Assembly (NCBI GenBank): GCA_963621245.1
Contig: CAVFCW010000003.1
Coordinates: 156,711 to 220,710 of the forward strand
Length of the DNA stretch: 64,000 nt
Reading direction: 5' to 3'
DNA from: SIG603 sp963621245
Lineage (GTDB): Bacteria; Bacillota; Clostridia; Oscillospirales; Acutalibacteraceae
The notes under the pieces are model-generated. The model was given only the letters and a program-made list of their open reading frames with translations, made no database searches and was not told where the DNA came from. Position numbers and translations under genes: made by a program. Shown piece by piece: positions 34,469 through 41,733 of the stretch; the stretch's first letter is position 1, and each line of letters begins with the position of its first letter.

Positions 34469-34487
34469 AATAAGAATAATTCTCATT
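34469..34487. promoter_or_regulatory. Fur/PerR-type box upstream of Fur-family gene
   Basis: A 19-bp inverted repeat AATAAGAATAATTCTCATT (one mismatch between arms) closely resembles the Fur-type box. It ends 8 bp before the -35 hexamer of the Fur-family gene. This suggests autoregulation by the encoded metalloregulator. Confidence 0.65.
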
Positions 34488-34494
34488 ATTAGTA

Positions 34495-34524
34495 TTGACT
34501 AACCCTATACCCCTCGTGTATACT
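34495..34524 (+). promoter_or_regulatory. Promoter of the Fur-family regulator gene
   Basis: TTGACT (34495-34500), 18-bp spacer, TATACT (34519-34524). An in-frame GTG at 34526 lies too close to the -10 to be the start codon, which supports the ATG at 34559. Confidence 0.7.
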
Positions 34525-34558
34525 TGTGACAGTAAGAAACACGGAAGGAGAAAGGCAC

Positions 34559-34948
34559 ATGACCAAGCTTGCGGCAGAACTTTTGAATTTAATTCAAAAC
34601 TCCGACAGACACATGAGCGCCGAAGAGATATTCATGCTTTGCAAAGATAAGGGCGTGCGAATTTCCTTTGCGAGTGTTTACAGAAATCTTACCAATCTTG
34701 TTGAGAGCGGCGATATAAGAAGAGTTCCCGTCACGGGAGAGCCCGACAGATTCGATAAGACGATAAGAGCGCACGACCACGCGTTCTGCACGAAGTGCGG
34801 AAGCGTCTTTGATGTGGATGTCGGAGACATGCAAAAGTATCTGAGCGAAAAGCTCGGCGGTGAAATTGAGAGTTACGCTTTAACAATTAAGTTAATTTGC
34901 CCCAAGTGCAAGGCGAAACTCATAGAAGAAAAAGCAGATAACGCATAA
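34559..34948 (+). CDS. Fur-family metalloregulator (PerR-like)
   Basis: This 129-residue protein has an N-terminal winged helix ('HMSAEEIFMLCKDKGVRISFASVYRNLTNLVESGDI' in part, with the recognition helix at SFASVYRNL) and a dimerisation domain with 'HDHAFCTKCG' and a second 'CPKCKAK' pair that should hold structural zinc. Placement 49 bp before a rubrerythrin gene points to PerR-type peroxide sensing, but residues alone do not separate PerR from Fur. Start at 34559 has GGAAGGAG; a box upstream suggests autoregulation. Confidence 0.9.
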   Translation: MTKLAAELLNLIQNSDRHMSAEEIFMLCKDKGVRISFASVYRNLTNLVESGDIRRVPVTGEPDRFDKTIRAHDHAFCTKCGSVFDVDVGDMQKYLSEKLGGEIESYALTIKLICPKCKAKLIEEKADNA

Positions 34949-34997
34949 GCGTTAATATAACTTTGACAGTATTTAATTTTTTAGGAGGAATTTTATT

Positions 34998-35546
34998 ATG
35001 GCTAAGTATGTATGTCAGATTTGTGGTTATGTTTATGAGGGCGACACTCTTCCGGAGGATTACAAGTGCCCCATTTGTAAAGCTCCCGCTTCCAAGTTCA
35101 CAAAGCAGGAGGGCGAGATGAGCTGGGCTGCCGAGCACGTTGTCGGCGTAGCTAACGGCGCACCTCAGGATATTATCGACGGTCTTCGCGAGAACTTCAA
35201 CGGCGAGTGCAGCGAAGTCGGTATGTATCTTGCTATGGCAAGAGTCGCTCACAGAGAGGGCTACCCCGAGATCGGTCTTTACTGGGAGAAAGCAGCTTAC
35301 GAAGAGGCTGAGCACGCAGCAAAGTTCGCTGAGCTTCTCGGCGAGGTTCTCACAGACAGCACAAAGAAGAATCTTCAGATGAGAGTTGACGCAGAGTACG
35401 GCGCAACAGAGGGCAAGGTTAAGCTTGCTGCACGTGCTAAGGAGCTCGGTCTTGACGCTATTCACGATACAGTTCACGAGATGGCAAGAGACGAGGCAAG
35501 ACACGGCAAAGCACTCAAGGGCTTGCTCGAGAGATATTTCGGCTGA
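34998..35546 (+). CDS. Reverse rubrerythrin (rubredoxin domain N-terminal)
   Basis: This 182-residue peroxide-scavenging protein has a rubredoxin-type iron site first ('VCQICGYVYEG', Cys6 and Cys9, then 'CPICKAP') and the di-iron four-helix domain second ('GECSEVGMYLAMARVAHREG', 'AYEEAEHAAKF', 'HEMARDEARHGKAL'). Domain order is the opposite of classical rubrerythrin, the 'revRbr' type of clostridia, which reduces H2O2 and O2. The strong AGGAGG site and codon choice suggest high expression. It is downstream of a Fur-family regulator. Confidence 0.95.
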   Translation: MAKYVCQICGYVYEGDTLPEDYKCPICKAPASKFTKQEGEMSWAAEHVVGVANGAPQDIIDGLRENFNGECSEVGMYLAMARVAHREGYPEIGLYWEKAAYEEAEHAAKFAELLGEVLTDSTKKNLQMRVDAEYGATEGKVKLAARAKELGLDAIHDTVHEMARDEARHGKALKGLLERYFG

Positions 35547-35562
35547 TAAAATAAAAAGACTT

Positions 35563-35594
35563 ACGGGAGAGCGAAACTGCTCTCCCGTTTTCAT
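35563..35594 (+). terminator. Terminator of the rubrerythrin gene
   Basis: ACGGGAGAGC, loop GAAACT, GCTCTCCCGT followed by TTTCATTT. Confidence 0.88.
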
Positions 35595-35599
35595 TTCAA

Positions 35600-35631
35600 A
35601 AGAAAAAGCTTGCACCGCGAAGTGCAAGCTT
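35600..35631 (-). terminator. Terminator of the asnB-like/DUF2442 operon
   Basis: On minus, AAGCTTGCAC, loop, GTGCAAGCTT followed by TTTTCTTTT. It lies directly beside the opposing rubrerythrin terminator. Confidence 0.85.
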
Positions 35632-35636
35632 AATTT

Positions 35637-36230
35637 TTATTCTTCGGGGTCTAAAACCCAAGGACTTTCGTAAACCAAGAACGGATCTACATCGACGCAT
35701 TTTGATTCGTCGTGATTTCCGGCAATATCCCAAGCTACCGTTCCCAAAAGGCAATCGAGGGTGTCGTAGAAATATTTTTCGTCACGAAGCGGATAGAACG
35801 CAGAGTTCTCGCTTGCGTTCTCCAAAATCGGTTTGCAGTCAAAAAGTCTTATGCATCCGTTGCTGAAATATGCATAAACCTCGAAATTTGCAGCAGGCAA
35901 AACCTTGACAACCTCGGGCATATATCTCATGTAGACGTTGCCGTCCTCATCGGAATACATATCGAGCGGATCGCCGACCTCGGGACTTGATAAAATTTGC
36001 TCCGTCTCGACGGATATTTGCTTTTGCGGATCGAATACCCCGGAAACATCCCAAGAGAGTTTTCCGCCGATTACGTTTACTCTGTTCCTGAAAAACTCTT
36101 CATCATTAAGTTTTTCAAATTCGCCGCTTTCCGCCAAATCCTTACAGTCGAAAAGTCTTACCGTGTTGTCGGACAAATAGACGTAAACTTTCTTGTCGTC
36201 GCTTGCCGCCGCACCGATTACTTTAAGCAT
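35637..36230 (-). CDS. Tandem DUF2442 protein
   Basis: A 197-residue protein made of two homologous halves: 'VYVYLSDNTVRLFDCKDL' with 'GGKLSWDVSG' (about residues 15-75), and 'VYAYFSNGCIRLFDCKPIL' with 'GTVAWDIAGNHDESKCVDVDP' (about 115-190). Each half matches the DUF2442 pattern, a small beta-rich domain of unknown function often found in toxin-antitoxin or short accessory genes. The in-protein duplication is clear. It follows the asparagine-synthetase-like gene by 14 bp, so co-expression is likely. Confidence 0.82.
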   Translation of the reverse strand: MLKVIGAAASDDKKVYVYLSDNTVRLFDCKDLAESGEFEKLNDEEFFRNRVNVIGGKLSWDVSGVFDPQKQISVETEQILSSPEVGDPLDMYSDEDGNVYMRYMPEVVKVLPAANFEVYAYFSNGCIRLFDCKPILENASENSAFYPLRDEKYFYDTLDCLLGTVAWDIAGNHDESKCVDVDPFLVYESPWVLDPEE

Positions 36231-36244
36231 AATTTTTCTGCTCC

Positions 36245-37783
36245 TTACCTCTTTTCAAAATATTCCTCGTACCAAACAAGGAAAGTGTAAATCGTCCAAA
36301 CCTTGCGCCAAAGGTCGCTGTCTCCACCGACATAAGCGTCGAAAATCTTGTTGATTTCTTCGGTATTGAAGAATTTTTCAGCCGCATCGGAGTGGAACTT
36401 TTTCACAACATCGCCGTTATATCTCGAATCCGCCATCCAAATTCTTATGGGAACGATAAATCCGAGTTTCTTTCTGAAAGCGACCTCCTCGGGAAGAACC
36501 TTTGCGGCGGCTGTTCTGAATGCCACCTTGTTTTGGGTTTCGTTCACCTTGTATTTTGACGGAAGGCGTGAAGCTATATCGAAAATTCTCGTGTCCGTCA
36601 GCGGCATTCTTATTTCAAGCCCCGCCGCCGTGCTCATTTTATCGACATTGAGATAAATATCGCCCTCGAGCCAAATTCTTATATCGACGTCGCTCATCTT
36701 TGAAAGCGGATCAATCCCCTCGTTCTCCTCGTAAATCGACTTGACTAAATTAATCGGAAGATACTCGGGGTCGTAGTTTTTGAGTATTCTCTCTTTCTCG
36801 TCCTCTTTCATGATGTTTGTGTTGCCGACATAGAAATTTTTGAGGTTGTAGCCGTAACGCTCTGCGTTGCGGTACATATTGTAGCCGCCGAAAAGCTCAT
36901 CGCTTCCCTCGCCCGAATAGCAAAGCTTTGTGTGCTTTGCCGTGGCGTTACATCCGAGAGTAAAAACGATTGCAGACGCATCACCAAGCGGCTGTTCCAT
37001 ATTGTACATGGTGTAAGGCACGGTGTCAAAGAACATCTCGGGAGTTATAATCAAAGTCGAATTTTTTCTGCCCAAAAGCTCAGCAGTTTTGCGTGCAAGC
37101 GGTGACTCGTCAAAACGCTCCTCTTCGTAACCGCATGAATCGGACATTTCTGCGTCCGAGACGGCAAAAACATAAGAAGAATCAACTCCGCCCGACAAAA
37201 AAGACTCGGCGGTCTCGTCCGCTGTTTTTACCTCTTTCATTATGCTGAGCAAGGTGGTATGGATCTCGTCCGCCCAATCCTCAAGGCTTTTGCTCTCGTC
37301 GGGGTGAAATTCCGGCTTCCAGTAGCGAGTGATTTTTATTTTGCCGTCCTTAAAGGTCATGAAGTGGCCGGGCATAAGCTTTTTCACGCCCTTAAAAAAT
37401 GTATCCTCACCGCCGACATATGTCAGTGAGAGATAAATCTGGAGCATTTTTTCGTTCAGCTCTTTTTTAAAGCCCTCTTTTTCCATGATGTCACGGATCA
37501 TTGTGCCGTAAAGCAAATTTCCGTCCTCGGTGAGATAGTAATAAAACGGCTTTGTTCCAAACTGATCTCTTAAGCAGAAAAGCTCATCTTTCTCATCGTC
37601 ATAAAGAGCAAAAGCAAACATTCCGTGCATGTGAAGAGCCATATTTCCGCCGAATTTCTCATATGCGGCGATTATTATTTTCTCCTCACGCTCTTCTCTC
37701 GAGAGTGTCTTTGAAATATTCAGCTCGTCGCAAAGAGCCTCCCAGTTTCTTATGTGGCCCCTGTATTCCTTTATACTTACCAT
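36245..37783 (-). CDS. Asparagine synthetase homologue lacking the glutaminase N-terminus
   Basis: This 512-residue protein aligns with AsnB from about residue 70 onward ('HMHGMFAFALYDDEKDELFCLRDQFGTKPFYYY' in part). The synthetase domain has the PP-loop 'SGGVDSS' (197-203), 'YSGEGSDELFGGY' and 'LPSKYKV'. The N-terminal nucleophile domain is truncated: there is no Met-Cys start, and the usual NGE motif reads YRGHIRN. Glutamine hydrolysis should be impossible, so it is either ammonia-dependent or amidates another substrate. The start at 37783 has AAGGAG; the start six codons earlier has none and does not restore the missing part. Operon with a DUF2442 protein. Confidence 0.85.
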   Translation of the reverse strand: MVSIKEYRGHIRNWEALCDELNISKTLSREEREEKIIIAAYEKFGGNMALHMHGMFAFALYDDEKDELFCLRDQFGTKPFYYYLTEDGNLLYGTMIRDIMEKEGFKKELNEKMLQIYLSLTYVGGEDTFFKGVKKLMPGHFMTFKDGKIKITRYWKPEFHPDESKSLEDWADEIHTTLLSIMKEVKTADETAESFLSGGVDSSYVFAVSDAEMSDSCGYEEERFDESPLARKTAELLGRKNSTLIITPEMFFDTVPYTMYNMEQPLGDASAIVFTLGCNATAKHTKLCYSGEGSDELFGGYNMYRNAERYGYNLKNFYVGNTNIMKEDEKERILKNYDPEYLPINLVKSIYEENEGIDPLSKMSDVDIRIWLEGDIYLNVDKMSTAAGLEIRMPLTDTRIFDIASRLPSKYKVNETQNKVAFRTAAAKVLPEEVAFRKKLGFIVPIRIWMADSRYNGDVVKKFHSDAAEKFFNTEEINKIFDAYVGGDSDLWRKVWTIYTFLVWYEEYFEKR

Positions 37784-37816
37784 AATTATTCTCCTTGTCA
37801 CACCTTAGTTTAAATC

Positions 37817-37838
37817 CAACACAAATAATATTGTGTTG
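37817..37838. promoter_or_regulatory. 22-bp inverted repeat before the asparagine-synthetase homologue
   Basis: CAACACAA, six bases, TTGTGTTG: perfect 8-bp arms about 34 bp upstream of the start codon, downstream of a TATACT-like -10. It may be an operator or a leader hairpin. Confidence 0.45.
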
Positions 37839-37958
37839 CAAATTAAATTAATAAAAGTATAGCACAAGAGTTTAATTTTAAAAAGATATTTTTCTTTTCA
37901 AAAAGCAAAAGCTTTGGGCATTGAAACGCCCAAAGCTTTTTGACTGATTTTGATAATA

Positions 37959-38168
37959 TTACTCGACTGCGGTTACATCGTAGCCTTTTCCCTCGACTGC
38001 CGACTTCAAATTTTCATTTGAAACCTCGCTCGAAAGTGTGACAACGGCTGTTCCCTTCTCGTGGCTTACCTCGGCGACTTCAACGCCCTCGATTGCCTCA
38101 AGTGTCTTTTTTACGGTAGCCTCACAGTGAGGGCACATCATGCCTTCAATTTTCATGGTCTTTGTCAT
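37959..38168 (-). CDS. copZ: Internal in-frame ORF: CopZ-like copper chaperone (69 residues)
   Basis: Inside the 3' end of copA, in the same frame, an ATG at 38166-38168 is preceded by GGAGG with eight-base spacing (GGAGGAAAACAAA). Translation from it would give a complete 69-residue CopZ-type chaperone, 'KTMKIEGMMCPHCEATVKK' to the shared stop, with the metal-binding CPHC at residues 12-15. A linker rich in Asn, Lys and Ser precedes it in the fusion. The sequence therefore can encode both a tethered domain and a free chaperone. Use of the internal start is inferred from the ribosome site. Confidence 0.55.
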   Translation of the reverse strand: MTKTMKIEGMMCPHCEATVKKTLEAIEGVEVAEVSHEKGTAVVTLSSEVSNENLKSAVEGKGYDVTAVE

Positions 38169-40721
38169 TTTGTTTTCCTCCGTATTACTTTTGTTTTTGT
38201 ATGAAAAAGATAAAACTTTGTAGTCGTTATCTTCTATCGCTTTTTTCATTTCGCTCTCGTTTGCATTTGCGCTAAGTGTAACTTCCACCGTACCTTTTTC
38301 AAAACTCGGCTTGGCTTCCTTTACAAAATCGAGTGCTTCAAGCGCCTTTTTAACTCTTGCCTCACAGTGGCCGCACATCATACCCTCAACTTTTATGAGA
38401 ATATCGGGAGCCGACTCGGTTTCCTCCGCCTTCACTTCAATCAGCTTTACACTCGATTTTCTCTTTCTGTCATGCTTTGTACTTCTTATATTGACAAGAT
38501 TCAATCTAAGCGCATTTGTCACAACGCAGAAACTTGAAAGGCTCATTGCCGCCGCACCGAACATCGGATTGAGTGTCCAGCCGAAGAGATGAATGTAACA
38601 ACCCGCCGCAAGCGGAATACCGATTACATTGTAGAAAAATGCCCAGAAAAGGTTCTCGTGAATATTCGTGAGAGTTGCTCTTGAAAGTCTTATAGCCGCC
38701 GAAACGTCCGTAAGCTTTGACTTCATAACAACAACGTCCGCCGCGTCAACCGCAACATCTGCGCCCGCTCCGATAGCAATACCGATATCGGCTCTTGTCA
38801 GTGCCGGGGCGTCGTTTATTCCGTCACCGACCATGGCAACCTTTCCGCTTTCTTTCAGCTTTCTTATCACGGCTTCCTTTCCGTCAGGAAGAACTCCCGC
38901 GATAACCTCGTCAACGCCCGCTTCGTTCGCTATCGCCTTTGCGGTCTGCTCGTTGTCACCCGTAAGCATAACAACTCTTATGCCCATATTTTGAAGCTCG
39001 CTTATCGCTTTCGGAGAATCTTCCTTGATAACGTCCGCCACGGCGATTATTCCTATGAGCTTTCCGTCCTCCGAGAAGAAAAGCGGAGTTTTTCCCTGTT
39101 TTGCAAAAACTTCTGCCTTCTCCTTTATGTCATCCGTAACCGATACGACAGACGAGATGTATTTTCCGCTTCCGCCAACAAGCTTTTTGCCACCGAGAAC
39201 GGCTTCAAGTCCGTTGCCCGATAGCGCCTTGAAATTCTCTGTTTCCGAGAGTTTGATTTTTTCGTCCTCGGCTTTTTTGAGCACCGCCCTTGCAAGCGGA
39301 TGCTCGCTTTTTGCTTCGAGCGAGGCGGCTTTTTGGAGAAGTTCGGTTTCTTTGATTCCGTCAAGCGGAAGAATATCCGTAACCTGAGGCTCGCCCTTTG
39401 TTATTGTACCCGTTTTGTCGAGTGCGACTATATTAACTTTTCCCGTCTCCTCAAGAGAAACAGCCGTCTTGAAAAGTATGCCGTTTCTTGCACCTTTTCC
39501 GCTTCCGACCATAATTGCAACGGGCGTTGCAAGTCCCAGAGCGCACGGACAGCTTATAACGAGAACGGAAATTCCCCTTGCAAGCGCATAACCCACGCTT
39601 TGACCGACAAGCAGCCAAACGATTATCGTCACGACTGCTATCGATATGACTGCGGGAACAAAAATTCCAGAAACCTTATCGGCAATTTTTGCTATGGGAG
39701 CTTTCGTTGCGGCGGCATCGCTAACCATTTTGATAATCTGAGAAAGAGTTGTGTCCTCGCCTACTCTCGTAGCCTCACAGCGGATAAATCCCGACTGATT
39801 GATTGTTGCGGCAGAAACCGAATCTCCAACCTCTTTGTCTACGGGAACGGATTCGCCCGTGAGTGCCGATTCGTTCACCGCCGAACTTCCCTCGATAACA
39901 ACTCCGTCTACGGGGATTGATTCACCGGGACGGACAACAAAAACATCGCCCTTTTTAACTTCCGAGATATTGACGGTTATCTCTTTTCCGTTACGCTCGA
40001 TATTTGCCGATTTCGGCGTTAGCTTCATAAGCTCCTTGAGTGCGTCCGTCGTCTTGCCCTTGCTTCTCGCCTCGAGCATTTTTCCGACCGTGATAAGCGC
40101 AAGTATCATTGCCGCCGACTCAAAATAAAACTCGTTCATCCACGGCATAGCCGCATCGGCACCGCCGTGAACCTGAGCGTCCGTCATCATAAACAGCGCA
40201 TAAACGCTCCAAAGGAACGATGCGCCCGAACCGAGTGCCACAAGCGTATCCATGTTGGGTGCTTTGTGAATAAGTCCCTTAAAACCGCTTATAAAGAACT
40301 TTTGGTTTATAACCATAACGATTGCCGCCAGCAAAAGCTGGACAAGTCCCATGGCTACGTGATTCCCTTCAAAGAAGGACGGAAGCGGCCAGCCCCACAT
40401 CATGTGGCCCATGGAAAAATACATCAGCACGCACAAAAATCCTACCGACGCTATAAGTCTTCTTTTAAGCTTAGGTGTCTCGGTGTCCTTTAGTGCGTCC
40501 TCTTCGCCGCTTATCTTTGCGGCACCCTTTAAGGATGCGCCGTAGCCCGCATTCTCTACCGCTTTTATTATCGCGCTGTCGCTTGCCGTGCCCTCAACTC
40601 CCATGGAGTTCGTGAGAAGGCTCACGGAGCAAGACGTAACGCCATCAACAGAAGATACCGCCTTTTCGACTCTCGAGCTGCATGCGGCACAGCTCATTCC
40701 CGTAACATTATACTGCTTCAT
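37959..40721 (-). CDS. copA: Copper-translocating P-type ATPase with extra C-terminal HMA domains
   Basis: This 920-residue P1B ATPase exports Cu(I). An N-terminal HMA domain with 'GMSCAACSSRV' is followed by eight membrane helices with the 'CPC' site at 391-393, phosphorylation site 'DKTGTITKGEP' (Asp435) and 'GDGINDAPAL'. After the last helix (near residue 745), two more HMA domains are fused in frame: 'GMMCGHCEARV' (near 780) and 'GMMCPHCEATV' (about 861-871). C-terminal HMA pairs are unusual. The final domain has its own internal ribosome site and ATG (see separate entry). It follows csoR by 7 bp under a CsoR-type operator. Confidence 0.96.
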   Translation of the reverse strand: MKQYNVTGMSCAACSSRVEKAVSSVDGVTSCSVSLLTNSMGVEGTASDSAIIKAVENAGYGASLKGAAKISGEEDALKDTETPKLKRRLIASVGFLCVLMYFSMGHMMWGWPLPSFFEGNHVAMGLVQLLLAAIVMVINQKFFISGFKGLIHKAPNMDTLVALGSGASFLWSVYALFMMTDAQVHGGADAAMPWMNEFYFESAAMILALITVGKMLEARSKGKTTDALKELMKLTPKSANIERNGKEITVNISEVKKGDVFVVRPGESIPVDGVVIEGSSAVNESALTGESVPVDKEVGDSVSAATINQSGFIRCEATRVGEDTTLSQIIKMVSDAAATKAPIAKIADKVSGIFVPAVISIAVVTIIVWLLVGQSVGYALARGISVLVISCPCALGLATPVAIMVGSGKGARNGILFKTAVSLEETGKVNIVALDKTGTITKGEPQVTDILPLDGIKETELLQKAASLEAKSEHPLARAVLKKAEDEKIKLSETENFKALSGNGLEAVLGGKKLVGGSGKYISSVVSVTDDIKEKAEVFAKQGKTPLFFSEDGKLIGIIAVADVIKEDSPKAISELQNMGIRVVMLTGDNEQTAKAIANEAGVDEVIAGVLPDGKEAVIRKLKESGKVAMVGDGINDAPALTRADIGIAIGAGADVAVDAADVVVMKSKLTDVSAAIRLSRATLTNIHENLFWAFFYNVIGIPLAAGCYIHLFGWTLNPMFGAAAMSLSSFCVVTNALRLNLVNIRSTKHDRKRKSSVKLIEVKAEETESAPDILIKVEGMMCGHCEARVKKALEALDFVKEAKPSFEKGTVEVTLSANANESEMKKAIEDNDYKVLSFSYKNKSNTEENKMTKTMKIEGMMCPHCEATVKKTLEAIEGVEVAEVSHEKGTAVVTLSSEVSNENLKSAVEGKGYDVTAVE

Positions 40722-40728
40722 TCTTGCC

Positions 40729-41055
40729 TCATTTCATGAGCTTATAAATCGTGTCCATAAGTTCGTCAACCGTTTCTTCCTTTCCGTTTTTGATGTCCCT
40801 CACAACGCAGTGATGCACATGATTGGAAAGAAGCTCTCTGCTGAACGCATTCATAGCCGAGGTGACAGCCGCCGACTGAGTTAAAATATCGGGGCAGTAG
40901 GCGTCATTCTCGAGCATGCGCTTAATTCCCCTTATTTGACCTTCGATTCGGCTTAGTCTGTTCATCAGCTTTTTTATTTCTTCATTCGTACGCTCCGTTG
41001 TTTTGCCGTCATCGCACGAACAGCAGCATGAGCATTTTTTGTTGTTCTCTTCCAT
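40729..41055 (-). CDS. csoR: CsoR-family copper-sensing repressor
   Basis: A 108-residue helical DUF156 regulator. The Cu(I) ligands expected for CsoR are present: Cys54 ('AYCPDI'), His79 and Cys83 ('NHVHHC'). The family core 'LSRIEGQIRGIKRML' is intact. The N-terminus has an unusual Cys-rich stretch 'KKCSCCCSCDDG' (residues 6-17), which could bind copper itself. It is first in the csoR-copA operon, with a consensus promoter and operator directly upstream. Confidence 0.95.
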   Translation of the reverse strand: MEENNKKCSCCCSCDDGKTTERTNEEIKKLMNRLSRIEGQIRGIKRMLENDAYCPDILTQSAAVTSAMNAFSRELLSNHVHHCVVRDIKNGKEETVDELMDTIYKLMK

Positions 41056-41074
41056 AAGTTTTCCTCTCTTAAAT

Positions 41075-41091
41075 ATACCCCTATGGGGTAT
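41075..41091. promoter_or_regulatory. CsoR operator
   Basis: ATACCCCTATGGGGTAT is a 17-bp palindrome of the G-tract type bound by CsoR. It lies just downstream of the -10 of the csoR-copA promoter, a position suited to repression relieved by copper. Confidence 0.85.
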
Positions 41092-41101
41092 TTACAACTG
41101 A

Positions 41102-41130
41102 ATTATATTACCGAAAGCCCACTTTGTCAA
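41102..41130 (-). promoter_or_regulatory. Consensus SigA promoter of csoR-copA
   Basis: On minus, TTGACA (41125-41130), 17-bp spacer, TATAAT (41102-41107): both hexamers are perfect. Confidence 0.88.
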
Positions 41131-41147
41131 TAGTTATTTCTGTGATA

Positions 41148-41176
41148 TTGACTTCTGATTTTCTTTGTCATAAAAT
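41148..41176 (+). promoter_or_regulatory. Promoter of luxS
   Basis: TTGACT (41148-41153), 17-bp spacer, TAAAAT (41171-41176). It is back to back with the csoR promoter. Confidence 0.75.
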
Positions 41177-41202
41177 AAACGAAAAAGAAAGGAGCTTAAA
41201 GC

Positions 41203-41682
41203 ATGGAAAAAATAGCAAGCTTTACTATAAACCATATTGCTCTCGAACCCGGCGTGTATGTCTCGAGAAAAGATCACATCGGCAAGGAGACCGTCACGAC
41301 CTTTGACCTCAGAATCACATCTCCCAACGACGAACCAGTTATGAACACCGCCGAGGTTCACACAATCGAGCACTTGGGCGCAACTTATCTTAGAAACGAA
41401 CCCGATTGGCAGGATAAAATCGTCTATTTCGGCCCTATGGGATGCAGAACGGGATTTTATCTCATTCTTGCGGGCGACCTCGAATCCAAAGATATAGTCG
41501 GTTTGGTAACTTCGATGTTCGAGTTTGTGCGTGACTTTGAGGGAGAAATTCCCGGTGCAAGTCCGAGAGACTGCGGAAATTACCTCGATATGAATCTTAA
41601 CATGGCGCACTACATCGCAAAGCAGTATTTGGGCAGAACCCTTTACGGCATTGACGAAAGCCACTTAATTTACCCGGAATAA
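41203..41682 (+). CDS. luxS: S-ribosylhomocysteine lyase LuxS
   Basis: This 159-residue iron/zinc enzyme of the activated methyl cycle splits S-ribosylhomocysteine into homocysteine and the autoinducer-2 precursor. The metal site is 'HTIEH' (His53, His57) and the Cys in 'SPRDCGNYL' (about 125); the catalytic Cys is in 'GPMGCRTGFYL' (about 83). Start has GAAAGGAG. It is monocistronic with its own promoter and terminator. Confidence 0.97.
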   Translation: MEKIASFTINHIALEPGVYVSRKDHIGKETVTTFDLRITSPNDEPVMNTAEVHTIEHLGATYLRNEPDWQDKIVYFGPMGCRTGFYLILAGDLESKDIVGLVTSMFEFVRDFEGEIPGASPRDCGNYLDMNLNMAHYIAKQYLGRTLYGIDESHLIYPE

Positions 41683-41685
41683 AAC

Positions 41686-41720
41686 AAAAAGCGATGCCGT
41701 AAAAACAGCATCGCTTTTTA
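41686..41720. terminator. Bidirectional terminator luxS/tyrS
   Basis: AAAAAGCGATGC, loop, GCATCGCTTTTT: a perfect stem with A- and T-runs on both sides, serving convergent luxS and tyrS. Confidence 0.92.
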
Positions 41721-41733
41721 TTTTAAGTGATTA

